Assembly: GCA_022560025.1 (NCBI GenBank) | Contig: JAFISE010000082.1 | Location: forward strand, 62,001-126,000 | Origin: Stagonosporopsis chrysanthemi | Taxonomy: Eukaryota; Ascomycota; Dothideomycetes; Pleosporales; Didymellaceae | Length of the DNA stretch: 64,000 bases | Reading direction: 5' to 3' | In this document: positions 33,152 through 43,461 of the stretch, piece after piece | Position numbering within the stretch: the first letter of the stretch is position 1 | How the letters are laid out: each line of letters starts with the position of its first letter | Made by a program: the position numbers and the translations under genes | Notes under the pieces: generated by a model | What the model was told of the DNA's origin: nothing | The model's database searches: none | The model's input: only the letters and a program-made list of their open reading frames with translations

Positions 33152-33856
33152 ATGAAGACGTCATTTGCTCTTGCTTCCTTCTTTACAATTGCAGCTGCTA
33201 TCCCTGCAAGCATCAAAACCTGCCCTTTAGTTTCTCAATTCGCCGACTTTGAGGATCTCGAAGGTACACCAGGCTCTCCTATCAACAACATCCCGAATGG
33301 CTACAAAGGACTCCGATACGAAGGAATCGACTTCACCGAGACCGTTCAGCTTGGCGAACTTGACAAGCTCCTGGGACTTCTTCCCTTCGCTCTGCCTGGC
33401 ATTGAACTACCTGGCGTTCTGCCTCACTCCGGGCTCAATTATGCTCGCATCGGCCTTACCTCTAAGCTTGGTGGTACGCCAACGCTGACGGTCAACTATA
33501 AGGAAAGCAGCATCGAGTCTTTCCAGCTCGAAACTTTTTTCTATGGCTGTGCAATCCAGGGAACTGGTCTTTTTGCACTACCTGCGAGATGTATCATTAA
33601 CTTCACTGGTTACAAAGGAAATGATAACACGGAGGCCGGTAGCTCGCAGGTCTGTTCACAGACTTATACGTACGATCCTTCCACACAACTTGGTCTGCAA
33701 GAGCAAGCGTTTGGCGATTTCAAAGATTGTAAGGGAAAAGATCTCCAATTCGCGACTATCACAGCTGTACTGCCTGGTGGCACAGCGGTTTTGGATCCGC
33801 TACTGGTACTACTCATCGATGATTTGAAGTACTCTACGAGGACGAAGACCTGTTAG
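33152..33856 (+). CDS. Secreted protein of unknown function, 234 aa
   Basis: Single exon. I chose the Met at 33152 over the in-frame upstream codon at 33098 because it directly precedes a signal peptide (MKTSFALASFFTIAAAIPA). The mature protein has six cysteines, including TCP near its start, YGCAIQ, ARC, SQVC, FKDC and a C-terminal Cys. That pattern fits disulfide bonding outside the cell. Sequence blocks such as INNIPNGYKGLRYEGIDF, followed by beta-strand-rich segments, recall small extracellular beta-sandwich proteins, but I do not recognise a named family. It is a plausible secreted effector or cell-surface protein. It lies between a broken and an intact oxygenase gene with its own TATA promoter. 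Confidence 0.8.
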   Translation: MKTSFALASFFTIAAAIPASIKTCPLVSQFADFEDLEGTPGSPINNIPNGYKGLRYEGIDFTETVQLGELDKLLGLLPFALPGIELPGVLPHSGLNYARIGLTSKLGGTPTLTVNYKESSIESFQLETFFYGCAIQGTGLFALPARCIINFTGYKGNDNTEAGSSQVCSQTYTYDPSTQLGLQEQAFGDFKDCKGKDLQFATITAVLPGGTAVLDPLLVLLIDDLKYSTRTKTC

Positions 33857-34243
33857 TGTATAACACACATAACCGGTGTCAGTGGCGATTGTTTTTTGTG
33901 ATTTTTCATGGTTGAGTGGCGTAGTTTTGTGTGTTGGCCAGGCTTTGAGATGAAGACGTCACCTCTTTACCGCTTTATTGTCGCATCACTGTCACTACCT
34001 GATAATTTGTTCTGAGATTTTTAAGAAACCCAAGTTACTTCGTCTCCATAGCCACATTGTCCCTTTCATATCTTCCGTGATATTAGCTTCGAATTACCTT
34101 GACGCTGCACATTCCTTAAACTTTAAACCTTCAAAACCACCCATCGTCACAAAGGCGGGAATTCAATCAAGACTAGGATTATGTTGTGTCATTGAAACGT
34201 ATTCCATTCAGTAAACTTTATTTGTCTCATCCTGATTTTTTTT
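33857..34243. other. Convergent intergenic region
   Basis: 387 bp between the 3' ends of the secreted-protein gene and the 2OG oxygenase. AT-rich, no gene. Confidence 0.6.
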
Positions 34244-35334
34244 CTACCCGAAGAGCTTTTCGATTCGGCGAGTGTTCCATTCCCATGCCGTGATCTCATC
34301 ATAACGACAAGGAGTTGCATCAGTGATGAACTCCTTCAAGGGGAACAAAGAAGCTTGTCGATTAGGCTTCACGAAGTAAGCAATTGAGTATCGTTCGGGG
34401 ATCTCTACATTATCTCCAGCTTTGACAGCAGGTGGATATGTGACTCTGTGGCAGGCTGCACGGAAGGTGTCATTCGTAAGGCGTTGTAGGGAGTCTCCAA
34501 TGTTCAAAATGATGTCGGTCGGTTTAGATGATTCGACGCTCCTGAAGACGCCAGGTTGAGTCTGGTCTTCGACCTGTAACCCACCTACCGAGTCTTGAAA
34601 AAGCATTGTGATTGTGCCGAAGTCCGTGTGCTCCGCGATACGAGTGGCCGAGCCATCGGCAAGCTCGGAGGCTGGGACAGCGGGGTAGTGAAGAAGGCGA
34701 AATTCGTTCTCGGCTTGATTGTGCAGCAGCTTGAGGTGATCTTCAGAGATACCGAGTGCAATTGCGAGTGCAGAGAGTAGTTGCATCTCTGTCTTGAAGG
34801 CCTTCTCGTAGAATGACTCCATAAAATTACGGAATCCCGGAAGACTATCCTCGGGAACCCAAAGGTTGTCGACCAGGCTGTCCTGAGCACTTCCCATATC
34901 CAGTGTCTCCTGTAATACATTAGTATGGATAAGTGAAGATATCATTCGTTCAGTCTTACTTTGATATCACGAGTCTTGCCTGGACCGAGGCCTTTTTCGT
35001 AGCCGCTAATGTTGGCGACATTCTCCTGGCCGACGAAGCTATATCCGCGATTAGGATTGGCTTGGGGAGGATGTTTGGCTTCCATCTTGGTCTCCAATGG
35101 CAAGGCAAAGAACTTGCGACTCTGGCACCGATCATTAGCGTTTTTTCTGTATAAGTGGACCAAGCTTACCATTTCAAACAGCTTGGATATGTCTTCGTCT
35201 GGGATGCTGTGATTCTGAATCTTGACGCCTCCCCTCAACTTTAATAAGCGGAGCAACTCAGTGCAAAAGAATGTCTTTTGCTCCGCTGTTCCAAAGAACA
35301 ACGACATGTCGAGAGTGGCACCTTTGTCGGCCAT
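34244..35334 (-). CDS. 2-oxoglutarate/Fe(II)-dependent dioxygenase, IPNS-like
   Basis: Three exons (35334-35170, 35121-34960, 34909-34244) with introns of 48 and 50 bp give 330 aa. The N-terminal DIOX domain (GGVKIQNHSIPDEDI) is followed by the jelly-roll core. All active-site residues are present: HTD at about 203-205 and the distal His near 263 (ACHRVTYP) bind iron, and Arg near 282 in RYSIAYF binds 2-oxoglutarate. The family hydroxylates, desaturates or cyclises small molecules in fungal pathways such as gibberellin or beta-lactam synthesis. The substrate is not predictable here. It is the only intact member of a local group that includes two broken relatives on the other strand. Splice sites are canonical and no lesions are seen. 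Confidence 0.9.
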
Positions 35335-35899
35335 CTTTGCTGAGATTTCTTGATCAACGAAAAGGAGAATCAAACAATATTTGTTCGTAAAAAATTGGTG
35401 GTGAGAACTCGTGCTATTGTTATTGTATGTCTTTAGAACGTAGATATAGTCTGAACGATATGCCAACAGATTCCAACACCTTAAATACCATGTTGGGGCA
35501 GTGCTCAGCTTCAACTTGGAAGCAGGCAAGGAGCCTCCGTAAGCTGCTACATCGTGTCATCGGACTGATCGGGATTCTTGGCAGGCTACCTTGATGTTGC
35601 TCCGCTACAGGGTCCAGTTCAGTCCGCCATGCTTTAAACGCCTGACACGGCCGTTGGCTGTTTGACCCGACAAAAAGCGGTTGCAAAAGATGGTCTGCCC
35701 GCGTCAAAGCGACACAATTACTATAAGAATGGGCCCTATTGGCAGATCAAGCGCGAAGGGCGTGTATAATAGGTACAGCTCCTGTAGTCTGGGATAGTCG
35801 CACCATGGCTGTACGGAAACGCTTACTCGAAACGATTTAGTGCGAAACGAAAACGACCATCCTCTCCGAGCCATGCAGAACGCACGACCATGTTGTTCT
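35335..35899. other. Intergenic region upstream of the 2OG oxygenase
   Basis: 565 bp between the oxygenase start and the stop of the HET gene, both on the minus strand. No gene recognised. Confidence 0.5.
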
Positions 35900-38335
35900 T
35901 CAGACAAGTACAATGTCGACATCTTCCATTTCGCCAATATCCCATGAGTGCTTCCAGACTGTGCCGAGTCCTTTGCGTCGTGCAACCTCCCCATCCCTCT
36001 CAATCCACAACACAAAGTAGAATTCATAGTGCGAAAATGATCCCAGGTCAAGTCTTTGAACGCAGTCCTGGAGCGGATGATTGACGCCCTGTGCCAGTTG
36101 GTTATTGTACTCTGGCCCTCCGCAAGGATCCGCACTGCCGGATATAGTAGGTATCGAGCCTTCGGCGATACGGATCAGTTCGGCTATCTCTCCGCTAGGT
36201 AGTTCTTCATCAACACGCCCATTGACGCGGATAGAGCCTGCCCATGCTCCGTCATCGTCAAGAACGGGCAAATCAACAGCGTGATACCTGCCGTCTTTGT
36301 GCTCTCCAAATCGCCATGAGCCCTTCTCTTCTGGTATTCCAAAAGTCAAGAATTTGTGCTGAGCGCTGAAGTACAGCTTCTGTTGATCTGATTCGATGGG
36401 ATCAATATCTCTGTGACGTTGAAAAGGCGGTACCGGGTAGCGAAACCGCCTTTTAAAATCTATGTGTGACGGATCTGGACCGGGATATCCCATGTACGTG
36501 TAGAATGTTTCGAATTTTGATTCGGCGTCTCCTGGGTGTTTCTCCCAGCGGTCCGGAGGAGGGGCATGCTTGACTGTAAAATGGTTTCTCACGGTATGGA
36601 ATGTGTCGTCAATGCGACCGGAGAGCTTGCTGGCCCGATCCGACTTTTTGAAAAACTTGATTACTGGAGTTATAGTGGTCTCAAATTTGGTGTGTGGCAA
36701 CTGAGCATCTGTGTTATGCCTCCAAAAAGTAAGATCCAATTCGCCGGACCACCCAAGCCAGGACCAGCTCGGGGCGCAATTGAGTGAGACACGCGGTCGA
36801 AGACCTTCACCTGGCTGCCAGAGCAGACCAATTGTGAAATAGAACTCTGGTAGACCACCGTAGAATCCGGCTGGGAAACCTACGCGCATCTGAGCAATGA
36901 CACCAACGAACGCATTCAGTATATCTGAATCGTATGTCAGATCGCGTGAGTTGTACTGACTGACCATGTTCGCATATTCGGCGAATGACGGCCAATCAAC
37001 AGTGTAGAGTTTCTCTCCATTTCCGTGCTGGTCAACACGCTTACTTTCGTTTGGAACAGTTATGGAAGGAAGTGACCACAGTTCGTTCCAAGTTGACGAG
37101 TAGCATATCCAGCTTACCAACGTGTCCATGTACAGAAGTCTCCTGGAAAACACGTGCTCTTGGAAAGTCCACGCACGGGAAGACCAAACGTTCTCTGACA
37201 ATCTTGCTTGTCGTACGACCTCGTCTGTCACCAGAATCATGGTTTTCGTCGGGAACCTAAAAAGATGTCTTCGTCGCTGCCCGGCGTTTTGGCCAAGCCC
37301 CGACAGACCTTGATCCGCATGGCTACCATCGGCAGCGACGATTGTGAACTCGGCCTTTGCGTAAATCCAAGCCATCGCACCGAGTTGCTCGTGTTTCGTC
37401 TCGGGATCATCTTGCACAATGCACACACGATCGACCCAGAGATACTTCTGGCCGATCAGAGCGCAGAGCTTGATCGCATCTCGAATTGTTGTGGGAACAT
37501 TGTACGCACCAGATGTCGACAAGCTTCCCGGGCTGGCCAAGCTACAAATATTCTCCTTAAGTGCCTGCAAAGTTTCAACTGGCCCCCATACATAGCTAAG
37601 TGCTACGTAGGGAACCATGTGTTCAGGGGTGACGATACACTCCCGCTCCACATCAATAAAGCTAGGCCGCACTTCAGAGCTCACATAAAAAGCGTTCGGC
37701 TGTCTGCACCTGTTACTATGTAGCTGGCTGCAGCGATCGAACCACCCTCTGATCTGTGCCGTGTCGACATGTTCTGGTTTGAAGAGCCGAGGCGAACCAT
37801 CGGGCCATGCGCCTGCGCTCATAGGGAAGTTTCCATCCGCTGAAAGAAACCGCAAAACCATAAGCTCGTCGAAATGGGATCGCCTTTCTCTGACGTGGTT
37901 TGTCCTTGTTGGCATCGGGCCAAATGCGATCGCGAGAACAGGGTTGTCGTCCATCAGGTGAGCACTGAAGCTGTAGTCTGTCGTAAAACCGGACATAGCC
38001 TCCTGTCGTCTGGTCGCAATATGGTCATCCGCACATAAGAGTAGTGCGCTGCATGTGAGACAGCTGGAGCTCCGCACAATCAGGTCGGAACGTCGGCCAA
38101 GGTCAAGGTCGCGAAAGATTTCTGTTCCAAATCCAGTCATCGATCGCGCTCTTTCTTCGAGCTGTGTTTGCATCGAAAATTCGAAAATACCCGCCAAACC
38201 ATCAAGTAGCATACAGATGCTGCAAAAGCGATCACGAGATGGCGGATCGACGTGCGGCTCTACAATCTTTGCGAAGTTGCTGGCGACATGAGAATCGGAG
38301 AGGGCTTTCGCCTGCGACGGCGAAAGATCGGACAT
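35900..38335 (-). CDS. HET-domain (heterokaryon incompatibility) protein
   Basis: Single exon, 811 aa. The HET domain sits at about residues 240-400 with its blocks in order: VPYVALSYVWG, TIRDAIKLCALIGQKYLWVDRVCIVQDD and MAWIYAKAEFTIVAADG. A following RAWTFQEHVFSRRLLY is the usual block after it. HET proteins act in non-self recognition and can trigger cell death when an incompatible partner is met; most genome copies have no tested role. The N-terminus has a Cys cluster (CSICMLLDG and SSCLTCSALLLC) that could bind metal. No NACHT, ankyrin or WD repeats are attached. The gene is intact, with no intron, at the right edge of the gene-poor region. Confidence 0.9.
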   Translation of the reverse strand: MSDLSPSQAKALSDSHVASNFAKIVEPHVDPPSRDRFCSICMLLDGLAGIFEFSMQTQLEERARSMTGFGTEIFRDLDLGRRSDLIVRSSSCLTCSALLLCADDHIATRRQEAMSGFTTDYSFSAHLMDDNPVLAIAFGPMPTRTNHVRERRSHFDELMVLRFLSADGNFPMSAGAWPDGSPRLFKPEHVDTAQIRGWFDRCSQLHSNRCRQPNAFYVSSEVRPSFIDVERECIVTPEHMVPYVALSYVWGPVETLQALKENICSLASPGSLSTSGAYNVPTTIRDAIKLCALIGQKYLWVDRVCIVQDDPETKHEQLGAMAWIYAKAEFTIVAADGSHADQGLSGLGQNAGQRRRHLFRFPTKTMILVTDEVVRQARLSENVWSSRAWTFQEHVFSRRLLYMDTLVSWICYSSTWNELWSLPSITVPNESKRVDQHGNGEKLYTVDWPSFAEYANMVSQYNSRDLTYDSDILNAFVGVIAQMRVGFPAGFYGGLPEFYFTIGLLWQPGEGLRPRVSLNCAPSWSWLGWSGELDLTFWRHNTDAQLPHTKFETTITPVIKFFKKSDRASKLSGRIDDTFHTVRNHFTVKHAPPPDRWEKHPGDAESKFETFYTYMGYPGPDPSHIDFKRRFRYPVPPFQRHRDIDPIESDQQKLYFSAQHKFLTFGIPEEKGSWRFGEHKDGRYHAVDLPVLDDDGAWAGSIRVNGRVDEELPSGEIAELIRIAEGSIPTISGSADPCGGPEYNNQLAQGVNHPLQDCVQRLDLGSFSHYEFYFVLWIERDGEVARRKGLGTVWKHSWDIGEMEDVDIVLV

Positions 38336-39104
38336 GGCGGTGATGAGTTATGAGAACTTCAGTTGTTGTAGATGGGCCAGAATACGAAATATGTAACAAG
38401 ACACTCGCTGCGCAGCCTAACTCACCCAACACCTGGCAATAACATAAGCGAGGTGGCGCTCGCGAGTCTCCAGAACAGCCATGACTGGTTCTTGAGCCAT
38501 ACGATCACAGCAACTCAGGGCTGCTGCAAAGCTGTAAGCAGCTCGTTGAAACAGCCGCTACAGTAGTCAAGTTGACAGGATGAAGCGTGACGGAGTCTAC
38601 ATGGCCTGGGAAGCCGCACTGGCTGCCCCGCCTTCAGCTGAGTTGCACCCATCGACGTGCACGACTCTGCACGGTATGACAAGCAGTAGAGCTTAGACGC
38701 CGAAATTTTATTTGCAATTGTTCCAGGGTTGATGCCTATGATCCAACGCCTGCGCGGTGCTGATGCACCAGGGCGAATGTCACAATGTCATCACTCGGCT
38801 ACTTGAGCCAAGACCCCGCAGAAGCCGAACTACCCCACTTTAGCTGCGGCGAGCTTCGCGAGTGGACGTGAGGTCGGAACAAGCTCATCTTGTGTGCTGC
38901 TATTTGAGGATCAAAGGAACATGCGGGAGAGCGGACGTCTTCTGTCTTTTTCAATGCCAACTCTGCACTTTTCGATCTGGTAGGAGCGCCCGACAACAGA
39001 GCGGGCAAAATTGCCTTCCATTCATCAAGTCTCGAAGTTAAAAGAGAGCGCTAGAGCTCGAAACCTCTATTGCCATCTTCATACCCTCGAGTCTATCAGG
39101 CGCT
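38336..39104. promoter_or_regulatory. Divergent intergenic region, HET gene / PhyH-type dioxygenase
   Basis: 769 bp between two start codons on opposite strands. No gene and no obvious TATA box seen. Confidence 0.5.
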
Positions 39105-40322
39105 ATGGGGTCCTTACCAAACGAAGCACCTGAGAAAATCAATGGCTACACATTTACACCGCCGATCGGACCCCGAGTCTTCTCTACAGCTACACCTCCT
39201 TCGTTAGACGAGTTTCGAGTCTTGACAACCAAGTCCGTTCCTTTCCACTATCCGCTTGCGAACAAAGTTGTCAGGAATGTCCCGATCTATTACCTGTCCG
39301 CCTTCTCGTCCTACACCACACATCAGCTCTCCGCTCTGCAGGAAGAATGGTACCATATCCTCCTGCATGGCCCTGGGGTATTTGCCACTAAGCACATGTA
39401 CACCGATCTTCACCTCATTGATAAGGTGAATGATGTGTACTCTTCGATTATCGAACAGGAAACGCAACAATCCGGAAAGAAAGGCGACCACTTTGCGACA
39501 TCCGGGGCGAACTCACGTATCTGGAACTCGTTCTCCAAACACTGCCTCGCTGATTCGGCCACTTTTATCGAATACTACTCCAACCCGTGGCTCCCGCTCA
39601 TTTCCTCGGCCTGGTTGGGACCGCATCATCGCCTCACCGCTCAGGTCAACATCGTACGCCCCGGCGGTACAGCACAAATCAGTCACCGAGATTACCACAT
39701 TGGTTTCCAAAGTGCGGAGTCATGCCAGCAATTTCCAAAAGCCCTACAAATTGCCAGTCAGTTCTTGACTCTCCAAGGCGCTGTGGCGCATAGTGACATG
39801 CCACTGGAGTCAGGCCCAACAAGATTATTGCCATTTAGTCAGAAATTCGAAGAGGGTTACATGGCCTACCGGCTTAAGGAATTCCAGGAATACTTCCTCA
39901 AGACATATGCCAGTGTGCCACTGGAGAAAGGTGACGGTTTGTTCTTCAACCCAGCGCTCTTCCATGCCGCTGGCGCCAACACCTCAACCGATGTTCAGCG
40001 GTCTGCCAATCTGCTGCAGATCTCAAGTGCATTTGGGAAGCCGATGGAGATGATTGACAGTTTACCTTTGGTGGAGAGGACCTGGGATGCTTTAATTAAG
40101 CGGTACAAGCAGGAGGGCTTTAGTGAGGAGATCAAAGCGTTCGTAAGCAACGTTGCAGAGGGTTACCCCTTCCCAACGAATTTAGATAGACGAGTGCCTG
40201 AGACCGCGGGCATGGCGCCAGAGAGTGAGCAGGAGTTGTTAATCCGAGGGCTGAGCGGAGAATGGGATAAAGAGAAGGTGTTGACTGAGCTGAAGCAGAT
40301 GAGAAACGAGTCGAAGGCATGA
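39105..40322 (+). CDS. Phytanoyl-CoA dioxygenase (PhyH) family protein
   Basis: Single exon, 405 aa. The jelly-roll active site is complete: HRD at residues 194-196 (QISHRDYHIGF) and the distal His near 287 (FNPALFHAAG) bind Fe(II), and Arg near 299 (VQRSANLLQ) would bind 2-oxoglutarate. The PhyH family covers phytanoyl-CoA hydroxylase and many fungal specialised-metabolite oxygenases. The lack of a peroxisomal targeting signal (ends SKA, not SKL) makes classic fatty-acid alpha-oxidation uncertain, although SKA-like ends can sometimes work. It is the fourth non-heme iron oxygenase locus within 13 kb, but of a different branch from the other three. Confidence 0.88.
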   Translation: MGSLPNEAPEKINGYTFTPPIGPRVFSTATPPSLDEFRVLTTKSVPFHYPLANKVVRNVPIYYLSAFSSYTTHQLSALQEEWYHILLHGPGVFATKHMYTDLHLIDKVNDVYSSIIEQETQQSGKKGDHFATSGANSRIWNSFSKHCLADSATFIEYYSNPWLPLISSAWLGPHHRLTAQVNIVRPGGTAQISHRDYHIGFQSAESCQQFPKALQIASQFLTLQGAVAHSDMPLESGPTRLLPFSQKFEEGYMAYRLKEFQEYFLKTYASVPLEKGDGLFFNPALFHAAGANTSTDVQRSANLLQISSAFGKPMEMIDSLPLVERTWDALIKRYKQEGFSEEIKAFVSNVAEGYPFPTNLDRRVPETAGMAPESEQELLIRGLSGEWDKEKVLTELKQMRNESKA

Positions 40323-40541
40323 ATGCTGATCAGTAACATATGATCAAATCAAATTGAACGATCTCGAATTAAGTGCTAAAATAGGTCAGCGTCGGATTTT
40401 AAGCTTAACAGCGTAGCAGCTATAAGGTTGTTGCACAAAGACACACGTGGTTCTATTACCTCCATACTAATTTAGACACGTGCTGAGTTTGCTGTTTGAA
40501 CATCTATCCTACTTCAATACGTACGCGAGGGATTATCTCAC

Positions 40542-41069
40542 CTAGCTAGTCCGGCCCTCCATATCGCGCCGCATAACACCGCGCATAACCTCCCTTGCCT
40601 CTTCTGCCACATCATCAAGGCTTCTGATAACGCTCTGCTTAAACTCCTCATCTGTGATGTTCTCATCTCGAGCTACTCTCTCAGCAAGTTTATCCGCTCT
40701 TCGAACGAGCCCTGCTGTAACTCCAATCACCGCACGTTCGAAAATATAGACTCGCATCTGCATCTGGTACTCTTCGCACGGGCGACCTGGCCCCAAGAAG
40801 TACATGACATAATCATACTCGGCATCAATGGTACGGCGATAGTCCCGTAAATCTCCTTCTTGCGGTCGGGTTGCTTTTAGTTTCTCCACGCAAATAGTGT
40901 CGAGTTTGGTGACAAGAACGGCCACTGTTGCGTCTAAGGCCTGGATACGCGGGTGATCAGGAGGAGGGAGCTCTGCTGATGGAGACGTGGTTGAGGTCGA
41001 CAGGGAGGGCGGTGATGGAGTTGGAGGCGACACAGCTGTAGGCATTTCTGGTTCGTCTGCGTGGTTCAT
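40542..41069 (-). CDS. Hypothetical protein with helical C-terminal half
   Basis: Single exon, 175 aa. Residues 1-40 are Pro/Ser/Thr-rich and disordered. The rest is charged and probably alpha-helical (LDATVAVLVTKLDTICVEKL, then long Arg/Glu-rich helices ending in EVMRGVMRRDMEGRTS). I do not recognise a family and see no signal or membrane segment. Codon use and freedom from stops support it as a real gene, with moderate confidence. Confidence 0.6.
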   Translation of the reverse strand: MNHADEPEMPTAVSPPTPSPPSLSTSTTSPSAELPPPDHPRIQALDATVAVLVTKLDTICVEKLKATRPQEGDLRDYRRTIDAEYDYVMYFLGPGRPCEEYQMQMRVYIFERAVIGVTAGLVRRADKLAERVARDENITDEEFKQSVIRSLDDVAEEAREVMRGVMRRDMEGRTS

Positions 41070-41796
41070 GATATTTTGATGGTATAGGAATGGCGAAGAA
41101 GTTAGCTACCAGCCTAGACATACGATTTCCTGGATACACGGGCTCACTACTTAAGTACCAAAATATGCTTGAAACCTTGAAGTAACAGACTAAATCTGCA
41201 ACCTTCACGTTTTTTCTGAAAATATGTGATCTTAGTGTGTTCACAGGTTCATGCATACGGCGTACTAGACTTTACCTGTAGACCTGTGTTCGACCAGGCT
41301 CTCTCATGCTTGATGTCGCGTTGGTAGTATGCCTCGAAGCTACCCTCAATTTTTCAAGCGTATGTGACCTAAAAATTGAAGGACGCGGGAGCGGGTATCT
41401 CGCGTTTTGCTTCTGTTTGCTGCGTGGCGTCGAGACACCACTGCTCGAGGTTTGATATTTGAATTGCAGTGAGTAAGCAAACGCAGATCCCAACATTCTA
41501 AACCGCTCTTGAGTTGCGTCAATCAGTTTATTTGTTTTGTTGTTGGCATGCGCTGCCATAACTTCACATGTATCAAAGCGAACTACGGTGAATTTCAAAC
41601 CGCAATCGCACGATGCCGCCATACATTCATAACATTTAGTCAGTTCCCGTCTTCCAGGCAGCACGCTCGCAACAAGTCTCTTTAACTTACTTCACCTCTA
41701 AGCTGTTATTCGCGCGAACTGCGGTTCAAAGTCATCACCACAGCAGATTTGATACCCAGCCAGCAATACACAAGCCTATCACACCTCACAAGCGCA
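41070..41796. other. Intergenic stretch
   Basis: 727 bp. A 130-codon minus-strand frame (41272-41664) lacks any family feature and I do not call it. Confidence 0.5.
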
Positions 41797-42033
41797 ATGG
41801 CAACACCCGACAATCTTCTCGCTCTTGCAGCAGAACTCGCAAAACTCGGCGGTGAGCTCACTAACGTCGGCGGCAAGCTCGCAGAGGCAGCAACTCAACT
41901 CGAGCAAGAAGCTGCAAATCTGGCGGAAGAACGAGCAAAGCGATGGGGTTTCGAAGTTCAAGTTGCTGTTGGTGTGAAGGGTGGTCCTGGGCAGGGAGCG
42001 AACAACGTTCAAACTATTGAGGTAAAGAAGTGA
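41797..42033 (+). CDS. Small coiled-coil-like protein, 78 aa
   Basis: I start at the Met of MATPDNLLALAAELAKLG because an upstream in-frame ATG (41749) gives only polar noise. The first 50 residues are Ala/Leu/Glu-rich with heptad-like spacing (LAALAAELAKLGGELTNVGG pattern), suggesting a short coiled coil. The tail is Gly/Val/Lys-rich and ends EVKK. Unknown function. The amphipathic composition is unlike random frames, which supports it being expressed. Confidence 0.55.
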   Translation: MATPDNLLALAAELAKLGGELTNVGGKLAEAATQLEQEAANLAEERAKRWGFEVQVAVGVKGGPGQGANNVQTIEVKK

Positions 42034-42382
42034 TCTGTAACTCTGCGTGCTTCTGCCGCTAGAGGGTGCGCGGGGTCTGATGTGGGAAAGATGATGTTCT
42101 TGATGAGCGAAGCAGTTGTAGATTGAGGTGGCTGCGTCAGGATAGCGCCAGTGACATTGTATACAACCCCCCTGAACCTTCGTTCAACATCAAAATGGCC
42201 TGAAGTCAAGGTATCTGTGTGTCATCTGGGGAGGGTAGAACGTGCAAGAACGATACTGAACCTCGTGTTAAAGCGTGACTACCTGACATTTCGGCTGCGC
42301 TACTCTATTCGAGCCTAGTGCAACCCCAAATTTGAAGCACCCCGATCATCCCACCTCCTCCATTCCTCCCCACAATATCAAA
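42034..42382. other. Intergenic region upstream of ribokinase
   Basis: 349 bp; presumably the ribokinase promoter. Nothing else visible. Confidence 0.5.
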
Positions 42383-43461
42383 ATGAGTTCAAAAGCAGTC
42401 ATCTCAGTCATTGGATCCCTCAACGTTGATCTCGTCACCCGCACTTCGCGTGTGCCAGTGGCGGGCGAGACATTGACCAGCGAATCTTTCGATATTGGTT
42501 ATGGAGGGAAAGGCGCTAACCAGGCTGTCGCGTGCGCACGCCTATCCCGCACACAGCAGCAGGCATCTGAGGGCAAGGCGTCTGATATCGAGGTCCGCAT
42601 GGTTGGAGCGGTTGGCGATGATGAGTTTCACGAAGGGTTCTTGAAGAGTCTGAACAAGGATGGCCTGAAGACGGATGCCGTTAAGATTTTGAAGGGGAAG
42701 AAGACCGGTGTTGCGGTCATCACAGTCGAGACAAGCACCGGAGAGAACAGGATCATGTTCTGCCCTGGTGCCAACTACGACGTTGAAGTTAAGGATTTGG
42801 TCGACGACGATGCAAGCGTTGCCTTGTTCCAGCTCGAGCTACCAATGGAAGTTGTGCGTATCATGTGTACAGTACCACTAGTCAACTTTAGCTAACGATT
42901 TCAAGGTGTTGCACAACATGAAGACTGCGCGCCAGAAGGGCGTTGAGACAATCATCAATCCAGCGCCTGCCATCCCACTTCCAGCTGAGGCATACGAGGG
43001 GCTTGGCCACTTGATCGTCAACGAGACCGAAGCTGCCATCCTCTCTGGTATCGAGAAGCCAACATCATGGGACGAAGTTGCAGCAGTCTTCATTTCGCGG
43101 GGAGTGAAAAACGTCATCATCACTCTGGGTGGCGAGGTAAGGCATCTCTCCCTCAGCACGAGAACTTAGCTGACAGCCCAATTAGGGTGTATTCTACCAG
43201 ACTGCTAAACAACAATCTGAGTCTAAGAACGGCCGCATCGTTCCCGCACGAAAGGTCAAAGTGGTCGATACGACAGCAGCTGGCGACACTTTTGCTGGCG
43301 CGTACACCGTTGCCGTAGCTCACTGGAAGTCCATCTCCCGCGGCTCGGACTTCGACCTCGACGCGGCGATTGCACACGCCAATCGCGCCGCCTCTATGAC
43401 TGTGCAAAAGGCTGGTGCGCAATCAAGTATACCGTGGGCTGATGAGGTCCCCCAAGCGTAG
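42383..43461 (+). CDS. RBK1: Ribokinase
   Basis: Phosphorylates D-ribose to ribose-5-phosphate with ATP, in the cytosol, so free ribose can enter the pentose phosphate and nucleotide pathways. Three exons (42383-42853, 42906-43136, 43186-43461) with introns of 52 and 49 bp give 325 aa. The PfkB signatures are clear: GSLNVDLV, GGKGANQAVACARL (signature 1) and DTTAAGDTFAGAY (signature 2), with the catalytic Asp near residue 268 and an anion hole formed by AAGD. NPAP and NETEAAIL are also typical. An upstream in-frame ATG at 42332 would add 17 residues of no obvious value, so I start at MSSKAV. Confidence 0.95.
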
